From the NCBI GenBank assembly GCA_964530415.1, contig CAZHAM010000001.1:1-33827 (forward strand): a DNA stretch of 33,827 nt, in the 5' to 3' direction. Each line of letters starts with the position of its first letter. Within the stretch, counting starts at the first letter, position 1. Positions 21,226 to 30,671 of the stretch are shown here, in pieces. The stretch is from CAZHAM01 sp964530415 (GTDB lineage: Bacteria; Patescibacteriota; WWE3; UBA101185; UBA10185). The notes below the pieces were generated by a model that was given only the letters and a program-made list of their open reading frames with translations, ran no database searches and was not told where the DNA came from. A program made the translations under genes and the position numbers.

Positions 21226-24200
21226 TTATTCGAATTTTGCTCGTTCTCCCGTAGGAATAAGCCTACCTATGATAACGTTTTCTTTTAGTCCTAACAAGTT
21301 ATCAACTTTACCAGACGCTGCTGCATCGGTCAATACAGAGCTTGTCTGTATAAATGATGCTGCGGACAAGAAGCTGTCGGTGTTTAGTGATGCCTTTGTT
21401 ATACCCAAAAGCTGCAACTTTCCTGTGGCTGGCGTTCCTCCGCCGGCCAAAACTTCTTCGTTCTTTTCCTCAAATGTAGCTTTTGTAGCCAGTTCACCGA
21501 TCATAAAGTCAGTATCACCAGAGTCTTCGATCCTAACATGGTTAAACATCTGCTTCACTATGACTTCGATATGAATATCGTTTAGAGCAACACCTTGAGA
21601 TGAGTATACTTTTTGAATTTCATCAATAATGTATTTTTTGGTCTCATCTACTCCGACGTTTCTCAATAGCTCGGTCATATCTAAGTGTCCTGCTGTCAGT
21701 CTTTCTCCTCGGGCTACGAGCTGTCCGTCCTTAACTACGATTTCTGCTACCGGATCAATATTTTGGTCGGTAACCTGGGGCTCATCGTTTGGATCTGTTG
21801 CTGTAACAATCACTTTTCTTTCGTCGCCGTTTTTAATAACCTTTGCTATACCCGTTATTTCGCTCATTACCGAAAGGTTCTTTGGTGCGCGGGCTTCAAC
21901 GAGCTCTTCTACTCTTGGTAAACCTTGAGTGATATCTTTTCCTGCAACACCACCTGTGTGGAATGTTCTCATGGTTAGCTGAGTTCCCGGTTCTCCAATT
22001 GATTGAGCTGCTGCAACACCTACCGCTGTTCCAAACCTTACAAGTTTGCCTGTCATCAAATCCCTACCATAACATTTCTGGCACAAACCTCTTGTAGTAG
22101 CACAGTGCATGGGAGATCTTACCTCAATTGTTTCGATACCTGCTGCAGATATTTTTTGAATATCTTCTCTTGATAAAACGATTCCTTTTTTAGCGAGGAC
22201 TTCTTTGCCCGATTTTACATCTTTGGCCAAGATTCTTCCCATCATTCTGTCTTCAAATCCCATTAAAAGAGTGCTTTCTCCAACTTTCATTATTCTTCCA
22301 ATGTCGGTACCACAATCTTCTTCTCTAATGATTACATCCTGAGCTACATCAACGAGTCTTCTGGTTAAGTACCCTGCGTCAGCTGTCTTTAAACCTTTGT
22401 CGATTAAACCTTTTCTTGCTCCTCTTGCGCCCACAAAGTATTCAAGTGCTGATAATCCATATTTGTAATTACCTAAGATAGGCATTTCTACGATTTTACC
22501 TGTTGCATCAAAAACCAATCCTTTTAATCCTGCGATTTGAGTGACCTGGCTTCTCGAAGCTCTTGTAGAACCTGATGCGACCAAAATCTTTACCGGATTA
22601 TCCTCTGATAAACCCTCCCATACAGCAGTGTCGATTTCTGAGAAAACGCCATTCCAGACATCCTCCGTTAATCTTTGTGCTTCTGTTCTGGTAATCAAAC
22701 CACGCTTAAAGTTTTTATCGATCTCTGCAACAGCTAATTTACCTTTGCTTATGATATCTTCTTTATTTCCTGGTACTTTAATGTCTGCCAACGATACCGA
22801 TTGACCACAAATTGTTCCGTATTTCAAACCCATATCCTTAATATCATCGATTAATTTAACAACAACTGGATGTTCTTCGGTTTCAAAAGCTTTGGAAATC
22901 GTTTTTGTAACTTCTTTTTTATCCATTGTTTTGTTTAAAAACCCAAATGATTCGGGAATTATTTCATTAAACAAAACTCTTCCTGATGTTGTTTCGATTA
23001 CTTCGCCATGCAACCTAAGTTTAGTTCTTTGTCTCAAATCAAGCTCTTGTGAAACTTCCATTGCGTAAATCATTTCTTCTTTGTCAGCAAAAACTCTATC
23101 AAAGAAAGGAAGTTTGTTATCAATGGCTGTCATGTAGTAAACACCGAAAAGCATAATCTTTGTAGGTATTGAGTAAGGCGATCCGTTTGAAGGATTTAAC
23201 AAGTTGTTTGTTGCCATCATAACTTCTTTTGCCTCTTCGATTGCTTGTTCTGTCAAAGGAACGTGTACTGCCATCTGGTCTCCGTCAAAGTCAGCGTTGT
23301 AACCTGAGCAAACACAAAGATGTAATCTTATTGCGTTACCCTCTATCAGCTTTGGATAAAATGCTTGGATACCGAGCCTCCACAACGTTGGTGCGCGGTT
23401 TAACAAGACCGGGTGTCCTTCGACTACTGATTCCAAAATGTCCCAAACTTCGGGGCTTCTGCCTTCTAAATAAAATTTAGCGCTTTTCACATTAGGAGCG
23501 TAACCTCTTGCAAGTACTTCTCTTAATACCATAGGTTTAAATAGCTCTAATGCCATTTCTTTTGGAATACCGCATTCGTTAAGTTTTAAAGCAGGACCAT
23601 TAATGATAACTGCTCTTCCTGAGTAATCTACTCTTTTACCTAAAAGGTTAAGTCTAAATATACCCTGCTTTCCTTTTATCATGTCGGCGAGAGATCTTAG
23701 CTCTTTTTTACCTCTTGAGACTCTTGTTTTTTGTCTCTGTTTTGACGAATCGAACAATGCATCAACAGCTTCTTGCAACATTCTTTTTTCGTTTCTAACA
23801 ATAATTTCCGGGGCACCGAGGTCAAGTAGTCTTTTTAATCGGTTATTTCTGTTAATTAACCTTCGATATAAGTCATTTAAATCTGATGTGGCAAATCTTC
23901 CGCCTTCAAGCTGAACCATTGGTCTAAGCTCAGGAGGTATTACCGGCACAATCTCGATAACCATTCTGTCGGGAGTAATGCTGGCTCTTCTAAACTGCTC
24001 AACGACTCTTAGTCTTTTGGCTAATTTTCCGGCTTTTTGGCCTTTTGCATTATCCAATTCTTCTCTTAAGCGCTGGGATAGAGCATTTAAGTCCATATTG
24101 GCTAAAATGTTCTTTAAAGCTTCTGCGCCAATCTCAAGCGTACAGAACGTGTCTAAATATTTTTCCAGTGAAATGTATTCGTTTTCCGAGACTACAGCAA

Positions 24201-24897
24201 ACATTTCGATGCTCTCGATTTTTTTCTGAATTAATCTATATGTTTTTTCTTGCTCTTCAAACTTTTTATCAAAAGAATTTCGTAAAGTTTGAACTTTTTG
24301 TCTTAATTTCAAATCTTCCTCACCTGCACCAAAATCGTCTTTTCCTTTTGCTGGCTTAAATTCTTTTTCGAGTTCTTTAATTTTTTCGTCGAGTTCTTTT
24401 TGAATAAATGATTTTGCTCTTTGTAGATCTTTTTCTACATCAGATATTGCTTCTGCTTTTTTGGGCCCTTGTACATCGGTAACAATGAATGAAGCAAAGT
24501 AAACTACAGACTCAACATTTCTCGGTGATAAATCCATTAAAAGTGCCATTTTTGAAGGAATACCCTTAAAGAACCACACATGTGCAACAGGTGAAGCAAG
24601 TTTAATATGCCCCATTCTTTCTCTTCTGACTCTTTTGTGTGTTACTTCAACTCCGCATTTATCGCAAATAACACCTTTGTATCTGATACCTTTGTATTTT
24701 CCGCAGTAGCACTCGTAATTTTTTGAAGGTCCAAAAATTCTTTCGTCAAAAAGTCCGTCTCTTTCGGGTTTGAATGTTCGGTAATTGATTGTTTCAGGTT
24801 TTGTAATTTCACCAAATGACCAAGATAAAAGCTCTTCACCCGAAGCCAAATATATTTTAATTGCGTCAAAGTTTTTTAATTGGTTTAAATCTTTCAT
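21226..24897 (-). CDS. rpoC: DNA-directed RNA polymerase subunit beta'
   Basis: The 1223-residue catalytic subunit of RNA polymerase. Visible parts: N-terminal zinc ribbon (Cys63, Cys65, Cys78, Cys81), the coiled-coil insertion rich in Lys/Glu at about 145-230, the rudder/lid region, the absolutely conserved NADFDGD (534-540) whose Asp536, Asp538 and Asp540 hold the active-site magnesium, the trigger loop LKTADAGYLTRRLVDVAQD (836-854), and a second zinc site (Cys862, Cys932, Cys939, Cys942). After it comes GEPGTQLTMRTFHTGGVA. The length is close to that of Firmicutes, without the large lineage insertions of proteobacteria. It is 4 bases downstream of rpoB and 4 bases upstream of rpsL. Confidence 0.98.
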   Translation of the reverse strand: MKDLNQLKNFDAIKIYLASGEELLSWSFGEITKPETINYRTFKPERDGLFDERIFGPSKNYECYCGKYKGIRYKGVICDKCGVEVTHKRVRRERMGHIKLASPVAHVWFFKGIPSKMALLMDLSPRNVESVVYFASFIVTDVQGPKKAEAISDVEKDLQRAKSFIQKELDEKIKELEKEFKPAKGKDDFGAGEEDLKLRQKVQTLRNSFDKKFEEQEKTYRLIQKKIESIEMFAVVSENEYISLEKYLDTFCTLEIGAEALKNILANMDLNALSQRLREELDNAKGQKAGKLAKRLRVVEQFRRASITPDRMVIEIVPVIPPELRPMVQLEGGRFATSDLNDLYRRLINRNNRLKRLLDLGAPEIIVRNEKRMLQEAVDALFDSSKQRQKTRVSRGKKELRSLADMIKGKQGIFRLNLLGKRVDYSGRAVIINGPALKLNECGIPKEMALELFKPMVLREVLARGYAPNVKSAKFYLEGRSPEVWDILESVVEGHPVLLNRAPTLWRLGIQAFYPKLIEGNAIRLHLCVCSGYNADFDGDQMAVHVPLTEQAIEEAKEVMMATNNLLNPSNGSPYSIPTKIMLFGVYYMTAIDNKLPFFDRVFADKEEMIYAMEVSQELDLRQRTKLRLHGEVIETTSGRVLFNEIIPESFGFLNKTMDKKEVTKTISKAFETEEHPVVVKLIDDIKDMGLKYGTICGQSVSLADIKVPGNKEDIISKGKLAVAEIDKNFKRGLITRTEAQRLTEDVWNGVFSEIDTAVWEGLSEDNPVKILVASGSTRASRSQVTQIAGLKGLVFDATGKIVEMPILGNYKYGLSALEYFVGARGARKGLIDKGLKTADAGYLTRRLVDVAQDVIIREEDCGTDIGRIMKVGESTLLMGFEDRMMGRILAKDVKSGKEVLAKKGIVLSREDIQKISAAGIETIEVRSPMHCATTRGLCQKCYGRDLMTGKLVRFGTAVGVAAAQSIGEPGTQLTMRTFHTGGVAGKDITQGLPRVEELVEARAPKNLSVMSEITGIAKVIKNGDERKVIVTATDPNDEPQVTDQNIDPVAEIVVKDGQLVARGERLTAGHLDMTELLRNVGVDETKKYIIDEIQKVYSSQGVALNDIHIEVIVKQMFNHVRIEDSGDTDFMIGELATKATFEEKNEEVLAGGGTPATGKLQLLGITKASLNTDSFLSAASFIQTSSVLTDAAASGKVDNLLGLKENVIIGRLIPTGERAKFE

Positions 24898-24901
24898 GTT
24901 T

Positions 24902-27900
24902 TTATTCCTCCACTTTCAAACTTGAATCCTCTTCGGTCATTCCCTCGGGCAACTGGCTATCAACAATAGTTTCGGGTACAAACTCGTCACCTTCTACTAT
25001 TGGCAGATCGCTGAGGGCTGCGGTTGGATCGATTTCTGAGAACAATGCTTCGATGCCCAATCCCAAACCGTTTAGTTTTCTAATTAATAATTTAAATGTT
25101 TCCGGAACAGTAGGTTCGGGAATTTCTGTGCCTTGAATCATTGCGCTATAAGCTTGAGTTCTGCCTATCATATCGTCTGACTTAATCGTCAGCATTTCGT
25201 TAAGAATATGAGCCGCACCATATGCTTCCAACGCCCATACTTCCATTTCTCCAAATCTTTGGCCACCAAACTGAGCTTTACCTCCCAAAGGCTGTTGTGT
25301 AATCAATGAGTAAGGTCCTGTTGATCTTGCGTGCATCTTCTCTTCGCTCATATGAATTAGTTTCAATAGGTAAGTGTCTCCGAATACAATCTCATCGTGA
25401 TACTCCTCGCCTGTTCTACCATCGGTCAATTTCATTTTTCCCGATAACGGAAGTCCGGCTTTTTTGAGCTCATCTTCGATTAATTGTTCTGGAATTTCCT
25501 GCAAAGAAGGGACTTCATATTTTTTATCCAACGATTTACCTGCCATACCCAAAGATGCTTCCAAAATCTGACCTACGTTCATTCTTTTTAAAACCGCTTC
25601 TGAGGAGAAGATAATATCGACTGTTCTTCCGTCTGGTAAAACCGGCATATCGATTGAAGGGATGATGGCAGAAATAACACCTTTGTTACCGTGTCTTCCT
25701 GCAAGTTTGTCTCCGATTTCAATCTTTTTTTGCTGTGCAACGTAAATAGTGATTTCTTCGAGTGTTCCGGCTGGTAAGGTCTCATTATCAGATTTTGTTA
25801 CTTTTTTAACACCGATAACAACTCCGTGTTCTCCGTGGGGCATAGAAAGTGAATTGTCTCTTACATCTTTTGCTTTTTCACCAAAAATTGCTCTTAGCAA
25901 TCTTTCTTCTGCTGTAAGATCAACTTCGCCTTTTGGAGCGACTTTACCTACAAGGATATCTCCTGATTTAACCTTTGATCCAACAGCCACAATACCCTCT
26001 TCGTCGAGATTTCTAAGTGCGTCTTCAGAAATATTTGGTATGTCTCTTGTAATTTCCTCCGGACCAAGTTTTGTTTCTAATACAGAAATGGTGTAGTCAG
26101 AAATATGAATTGAGGTTAAAACGTCTTCTTTTACTAATTTGTCCGAAATAACAATTCCGTCCTCAAATTCCAAACCTTCAAAAATCATGTATGCAACGGT
26201 AACATTTGTCCCGATTGCAAGTTCTCCATCGTCAACAGCCGGTCCTTCAATAAGCGAGTCGCCTTTTTTAACTTTTTGGCCTGAAACTACTTTTACATAC
26301 TGGTTGTAGCATGTATCGGAATTTGTTTGATTAAATTTAACGGCTTGGTATTCAGTTTTTTTCTTGCCTTTAGCATTGTCGTATACCATAACAACCTTGT
26401 TTCCGTCTGCATAGTCAACAACCCCATCGTCCTCGGCTAAAATAACAGCATTAGAGTTAACCGCGATTTCTTTTTCGATTCCTGTTCCGACAATAGGGCT
26501 TTCCGGTTTTACCAAAGGAACAGCCTGAGCCATTTGTTGAGTTCCCATTAAAGCTCTTGCGATATCGTTATTTTGCAAAAACGGAATAAGTCCTGCTGAA
26601 ATTCCCACAACCTGTCTTGGAACAACCTCAATATATTGTGCGTGTGAAACATCGCCCAAGAAGAAATTGTTACCTTTTCTTAGAGGAACCTGTTTATCAA
26701 TAATGTAATCTTTGTCATCTATCTCAATTGATTGGTCTGTGATGTAAACTTCCTCTTCTTCGTAAGCTGCCAGATAAACAATTTCGTTTGTAATTCTTAA
26801 ATTGCCGCTTTTGTCTTTTTCTAATTTAATGTAAGGAGTTTCTAAAAAGCCGTAATCATTAACTTTTGCGTACATTGCAAGATAGTTGATTAAACCTACA
26901 TTAGGACCTTCCGGTGTTCTAACCGGACAAATCTTACCAAACGAAGAGTAATGAACGTCTCTTACCGACATGCTGGCTCTTTCTTTTGTTAAACCGCCGG
27001 GTCCCATAACTGAAAGTCTTCTTAAATGGTCCAATGAAGTTAAAGGATTTTGCTGGTCCTGAAGCTGAGAGAGCTGGCCGGTTGCAAAAAAGCTGTGAAT
27101 AGAAGCTGCAATTGCTCTGGGCGAGATCAATGTTGAAGGCTCGGGCAAAAAGTCTCTCGGAGCCAAACTCATTCTTTCTTTTATGTTTCGTTCCATTCTT
27201 AAAAAGCCGATTCGGATCTGCCATTGTAAAAGCTCACCTATACTTTTGACTCTTCGGTTGGCTAAAAAGTCGACATCGCTTATATCTCCAATACCGTTAT
27301 TGAGCTCGATTATCTTGGAAACTATTTTAATAAGGTCTTGTGATTGAAGTAATCTGTTGTCGGGGTCATTTGTAAAATTTAGGCCTAAAACCTGATTTAA
27401 CTTAAACCTTCCTACCGCGCCTAAACTGTATCTTCTTTTGTTGAAAAACATAGATTCAACCAGTGCGCGCGCATTTTCTAAAATCAAAGGTTCTCCCGGT
27501 CTCATTTTTCGGTAAACCTCAATGCAGGCTTCTTCGAAGGAAGAAGCGGGGTCTTTGGCCAATGTGCTTTCGATGTAGTTTATTTCCGGGTTAGTTTCTA
27601 CTGATGTGAAGGCATTTCTGATATCATCGTCGGTTTCCAAGCCAAAAATTCTCAGCAATGTCGTAACGGTAATTTTTCTTTTTCTGTCGATTCTGACGCT
27701 AACTACACCTGTTCTTGATGTTTCGAGCTCTAGCCATACTCCGCTGCGCGGTAAAACTTTGGCTCCAGCCAAGAACTGGCCTGTTACTGGTGATACTTCT
27801 CCTGTAAACAAAACACCTTCTGATCTGATTAGCTGATTTACAATAACTCTTTCGACTCCATTAATAACAAAAGTTCCCCTCTCGGTCATAAGGGGAATAT

Positions 27901-28210
27901 CTCCCATATAAAGCATCTGTTCTTTCTTGATCTTTCTAATCGGGTCTTGGAGAGTTGCTTTGACGTACCATGGGGCGTCATATGTTCGACCGGTGCGCTT
28001 TGCTACTTCGACTGTAAAGTTTTCTTTGTGAATCTCGGGTTTTGAAAAGGTTAAAACCCATCCTCTTCCGGAATTGTCTTCAACTACCCCGAGTTCGTCT
28101 AAAACCTCGTTAAGGCCTTCGTTTTGGAGCCAGTTAAATGAATTTAGTTGTACTGAAATTAGATTAGGTAAAGGTAAAGATATTTTTCTTTTTGAAAAGC
28201 TATGTCTCAT
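24902..28210 (-). CDS. rpoB: DNA-directed RNA polymerase subunit beta
   Basis: The 1102-residue beta subunit, shorter than in B. subtilis or E. coli, apparently by reduced lobe and flap regions. Clear blocks: the rifampicin-pocket region TGQLSQLQDQQNPLTSLDHL followed by RRLSVMGPGGL, with the residues equivalent to E. coli Asp516, His526 and Ser531 unchanged; CPVRTPEGPNVGLIN; GRHGNKGVIS; and GGKAQFGGQRFGEMEVWALEAYGA near the C-terminus. The ATG follows TTTGAAAATTATTTA and has no ribosome binding site. It is the first gene of the 22-kb minus-strand run, with a promoter at 28293-28321. The rplK-A-J-L genes that usually precede rpoB are replaced by a signal peptidase gene. Confidence 0.98.
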   Translation of the reverse strand: MRHSFSKRKISLPLPNLISVQLNSFNWLQNEGLNEVLDELGVVEDNSGRGWVLTFSKPEIHKENFTVEVAKRTGRTYDAPWYVKATLQDPIRKIKKEQMLYMGDIPLMTERGTFVINGVERVIVNQLIRSEGVLFTGEVSPVTGQFLAGAKVLPRSGVWLELETSRTGVVSVRIDRKRKITVTTLLRIFGLETDDDIRNAFTSVETNPEINYIESTLAKDPASSFEEACIEVYRKMRPGEPLILENARALVESMFFNKRRYSLGAVGRFKLNQVLGLNFTNDPDNRLLQSQDLIKIVSKIIELNNGIGDISDVDFLANRRVKSIGELLQWQIRIGFLRMERNIKERMSLAPRDFLPEPSTLISPRAIAASIHSFFATGQLSQLQDQQNPLTSLDHLRRLSVMGPGGLTKERASMSVRDVHYSSFGKICPVRTPEGPNVGLINYLAMYAKVNDYGFLETPYIKLEKDKSGNLRITNEIVYLAAYEEEEVYITDQSIEIDDKDYIIDKQVPLRKGNNFFLGDVSHAQYIEVVPRQVVGISAGLIPFLQNNDIARALMGTQQMAQAVPLVKPESPIVGTGIEKEIAVNSNAVILAEDDGVVDYADGNKVVMVYDNAKGKKKTEYQAVKFNQTNSDTCYNQYVKVVSGQKVKKGDSLIEGPAVDDGELAIGTNVTVAYMIFEGLEFEDGIVISDKLVKEDVLTSIHISDYTISVLETKLGPEEITRDIPNISEDALRNLDEEGIVAVGSKVKSGDILVGKVAPKGEVDLTAEERLLRAIFGEKAKDVRDNSLSMPHGEHGVVIGVKKVTKSDNETLPAGTLEEITIYVAQQKKIEIGDKLAGRHGNKGVISAIIPSIDMPVLPDGRTVDIIFSSEAVLKRMNVGQILEASLGMAGKSLDKKYEVPSLQEIPEQLIEDELKKAGLPLSGKMKLTDGRTGEEYHDEIVFGDTYLLKLIHMSEEKMHARSTGPYSLITQQPLGGKAQFGGQRFGEMEVWALEAYGAAHILNEMLTIKSDDMIGRTQAYSAMIQGTEIPEPTVPETFKLLIRKLNGLGLGIEALFSEIDPTAALSDLPIVEGDEFVPETIVDSQLPEGMTEEDSSLKVEE

Positions 28211-28292
28211 TAAATAATTTTCAAATTTATAAATTTAGAAATACGTGGTGTGAGTCGCACCCTAAGCACCCTTATTACAAGGAACAGCGCGT

Positions 28293-28321
28293 AGATTACC
28301 ATAGTAAAAGAGCTATGTCAA
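28293..28321 (-). promoter_or_regulatory. Main promoter of rpoBC and the ribosomal run
   Basis: Minus strand: consensus TTGACA (28321-28316), 17-base spacer, TAATCT (28298-28293) preceded by TGG, which gives an extended -10. The start of transcription should be near 28286, leaving a leader of about 75 bases with a small CCTTGTAATAAGG hairpin and an AT-rich end. This is the best promoter in the window and lies directly after the lepB terminator. Confidence 0.65.
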
Positions 28322-28324
28322 CAA

Positions 28325-28357
28325 CAAAAACCCACTTGCTGTAGCTTTTTTGGGCTT
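28325..28357 (-). terminator. Probable terminator of the signal peptidase gene
   Basis: Minus strand AAGCCCA (28357-28351) pairs with TGGGTTT (28334-28328) over 7 bp with one G-U pair around a 16-base loop, followed by TTGTTG. The stem is weak, but A-runs and T-runs flank it as in intrinsic terminators. It lies between the lepB stop and the rpoB promoter. Confidence 0.4.
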
Positions 28358-28387
28358 GATCGCACAGAATTGTATTTAATTGTTTCT

Positions 28388-28418
28388 ATTATAAGGTTTT
28401 TGCCCCTAATAATGTCAG
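28388..28418 (-). promoter_or_regulatory. Possible extra promoter between lepB and rpoB
   Basis: Minus strand CTGACA (28418-28413) and a perfect TATAAT (28393-28388) with a 19-base spacer, which is long. If used, transcription would start near 28381 and meet the weak terminator after about 55 bases, making a small RNA or a second leader for rpoB. Low certainty. Confidence 0.25.
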
Positions 28419-28960
28419 GAAATAAATCCGATTTTTCCTACAGGCCAAAACCTAAATATTACCTTTCCGATTATACGCGATTCTTTAACAAATCCAAATA
28501 CCCTAGAGTCTACAGAAACATCCCTATTGTCTCCCAAGACCATATAAGAGTCTTCATCGATTTTTAGTGCTCTACCATCTAAAAGCGCATCTCCTCCTCG
28601 GGTGCAGTCTATGGGATCTAAGTAATTTTCATTAAGATAAAATTTGTTCCCGTCTTTGGAAATGTAAACTTTGCAGTCTAAAATCTTCACAATTTCCCCC
28701 GGCAAACCAATGATTCTTTTTAAATAGTGCTTGTTCGGATCTGTAGGAGGTGTCAAAACAACAACCTGGCCTCTTTCGTAACCTGTAAAGTGCTTTGTCA
28801 GCTTTTCTACCAAAATTCTCTCGCCTGTGTGAAAGTTAGGTTCCATACTTGCACCCCACACAACTTCCACCGAAGCAACCGTTGCATACAAAACAAGAAT
28901 TATAGCCAATGAAACCAGGATTGTTTCAAAGAATTCCAAAATTATATTTTTAACACTCAT
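28415..28960 (-). CDS. lepB: Signal peptidase I
   Basis: Cleaves signal peptides from proteins exported through SecYEG. The 181-residue protein has one N-terminal membrane helix (about 10-33), then the catalytic serine in GASMEPNF (Ser38) and the general-base lysine in YLKRIIGLPGE (Lys81). Later blocks VLGDNRDVSVDSRVFGFV and IIGKVIFRFWP are the family's boxes D and E. The length is that of the Gram-positive, single-anchor type. It is divergent from the TPR membrane protein and shares a 47-base intergenic region with it. It reads towards rpoB, from which it is separated by a probable terminator. Confidence 0.96.
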   Translation of the reverse strand: MSVKNIILEFFETILVSLAIILVLYATVASVEVVWGASMEPNFHTGERILVEKLTKHFTGYERGQVVVLTPPTDPNKHYLKRIIGLPGEIVKILDCKVYISKDGNKFYLNENYLDPIDCTRGGDALLDGRALKIDEDSYMVLGDNRDVSVDSRVFGFVKESRIIGKVIFRFWPVGKIGFIS

Positions 28961-28987
28961 ATTAAATCTTCTTAACCGACAGACACC

Positions 28988-28997
28988 ATTATATAAT
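28988..28997. promoter_or_regulatory. Palindromic -10 shared by two divergent genes
   Basis: ATTATATAAT is a perfect palindrome that contains TATAAT on both strands (plus 28992-28997, minus 28993-28988). It can serve the plus-strand TPR gene (ATG 10 bases downstream, so a leader of about 4 bases) and lepB on the minus strand (ATG 27 bases downstream). The -35 boxes are weak: TTCTTA for plus, ATGAGA for minus at 17-base spacing. Confidence 0.45.
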
Positions 28998-29007
28998 ATC
29001 TAAGTCT

Positions 29008-30657
29008 ATGTCTCATAAGAAAAAGCGTAAACAAGTAAATCAACCCGTGGTTATGCAAAAAGATCCTGGAAGCATACGGGGTCTGATAAAAAGCAATCTT
29101 CTGCTTTTAGCAATTTTTGTAATTTTCGGCTTTATTTTATACGGCAGAGTATTAAACGGAGAGTTTCTAACCGCAGATGATATGGCTACAATTGTAGAAG
29201 ACCCCTTAAGTCGCGATTTTAAAGCATCTGTACAAACCGGAAGCTTTATGAGTATTTACGAAGCGGGAATGTACCAGCTATTTAATTACACTTCAACGGG
29301 CTTTCACCTTGCTTCTACGATTTTACATATAATTAACGCCTTTCTTGCGTTTTTATTGATATCAAGGCTTTATAATCAAAAGACGGCGCTTCTTGCCAGC
29401 TTATTATTTTTTGTCCATCCTGTTAACTCAGAAACAGTTTCGTGGATTTCGGCTTTTGTGTACTTACTAATTGGATTTGTAAATTTGGTGGTATTTTTAT
29501 GTCTTGTTGAATACCGCAAATCCGGAAATTCCGCTTATTTAATAGGGGGTGTTGTGACCTTCGCCTCAAGCTTGATATTTATCAGAACACCATGGCTTCT
29601 TACAGTCCCCATTTCGGTTATGGTTTTAGATTCGGCCTACTTTTATGAAAAAGGTAAAAGTTTAAAAGAAAATCTGATACAAAAATTTAACGGTAGTTTC
29701 TTTTATTTTTTAGCTGCAGGAATATATTTTGCTACAGAACTAGTTACTAAATATGCAGTTAGAATAAGCGACTTGAAAACTTATCACTATTTGGATCCGA
29801 CAAAATCAGAACCTTTAATAAATAGATACTCATACACGATAACTAAATCTTTAGAGTTATTATTATTTCCTGTAAATCTTACGATATTTCACGAAGGGGA
29901 AATTATTACTCCCGCTAAATTAATTTTTATTATAAGTATTGCCTCATTATTTATAGTTTTGATCCTTTTACTTATATTCAAAAGATATTTTGAAACTGCT
30001 GTGCTTCTGTTAATGATTTATATTTTGATCTTACCGTCTTTTAGCCCTGTAATTGTTGCCTGGTTTATCGCTGAAAGATATTTATACATTCCATCGTTAT
30101 TTTTTGCTGTCTTAGTTGTTACTGGATTAATGCAGGTTGAAAAAAATTTTAAACTTAATAATTTTGTTACACCATTTATGGTCTTTTTGATTCTGATGTT
30201 TTCGATTAAAACTTTTGTGCGCGCCGGAGATTGGCAAAACGACAAAAAACTTTGGCTGGCAACTCTTGAGGTCTCGCCTTTAAGTTACAGAGTTTACAAT
30301 AATTTGGGGGACGTTTACTTTAAAGAAGGAAATTATCCACTTGCTATTAAAAACTTTGAAATTGCTTATCAAATAAAACCTGATTACGCTGACGCGGTGC
30401 ACAATATCGGACATACGTATATGCAGGCGGGCAATCTTGAGGAAGCAAAAAAATATCTACAACTTTCTTTTCAGATGAACCCGAGAATGTATCTCTCGCT
30501 TTTTAAGCTTGGAATTATTGAATATCAACAAGGAAATTTGTTAGAAGCAAAAAGATACTTTGAAGGAGCTGCACAAATTGAACCAAACTTTGAACAGGCA
30601 AAAACAGCTTTGATGCAACTTAATAAATACATAGAAGAAAACAAGCCTGCGGAATAG
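29008..30657 (+). CDS. TMTC-like multi-pass membrane protein with C-terminal TPR repeats
   Basis: A 549-residue protein with a basic N-terminus (KKKRK at 4-8), about ten membrane helices between 28 and 405, and three or more TPR units at about 426-540, each with the pattern NNLGDVYFKEGNYPLAIKNF. The membrane part resembles GT-C/TMTC-type glycosyltransferases: an acidic loop DD at 57-58 after the first helix (a common catalytic position in GT-C enzymes), HPVNSETVSWISA at 137-149, and AERYLYIPS at 355-363. In animals TMTC proteins are O-mannosyltransferases; bacterial relatives are poorly studied, so a protein-glycosylation role is inference. It could use the polyprenyl-phosphate sugar made by the enzymes at 2998-4876. 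The start ATG has almost no leader and no ribosome binding site. Confidence 0.85.
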   Translation: MSHKKKRKQVNQPVVMQKDPGSIRGLIKSNLLLLAIFVIFGFILYGRVLNGEFLTADDMATIVEDPLSRDFKASVQTGSFMSIYEAGMYQLFNYTSTGFHLASTILHIINAFLAFLLISRLYNQKTALLASLLFFVHPVNSETVSWISAFVYLLIGFVNLVVFLCLVEYRKSGNSAYLIGGVVTFASSLIFIRTPWLLTVPISVMVLDSAYFYEKGKSLKENLIQKFNGSFFYFLAAGIYFATELVTKYAVRISDLKTYHYLDPTKSEPLINRYSYTITKSLELLLFPVNLTIFHEGEIITPAKLIFIISIASLFIVLILLLIFKRYFETAVLLLMIYILILPSFSPVIVAWFIAERYLYIPSLFFAVLVVTGLMQVEKNFKLNNFVTPFMVFLILMFSIKTFVRAGDWQNDKKLWLATLEVSPLSYRVYNNLGDVYFKEGNYPLAIKNFEIAYQIKPDYADAVHNIGHTYMQAGNLEEAKKYLQLSFQMNPRMYLSLFKLGIIEYQQGNLLEAKRYFEGAAQIEPNFEQAKTALMQLNKYIEENKPAE

Positions 30658-30671
30658 TTCGGCAGCGTAGT

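Noticed and set aside
26934..27224. 96-codon minus-strand frame inside rpoB
   Set aside because: It is a shifted reading of conserved RpoB codons with no start signal.
28247..28261. Hairpin GGTGTG-AGT-CGCACC in the rpoB leader
   Set aside because: It pairs well only as plus-strand RNA; in the rpoB transcript the pairing is broken by a mismatch.
28211..28414. tRNA or other structural RNA gene in the rpoB upstream region
   Set aside because: No cloverleaf or anticodon arm could be built; only promoters and a weak terminator are visible.
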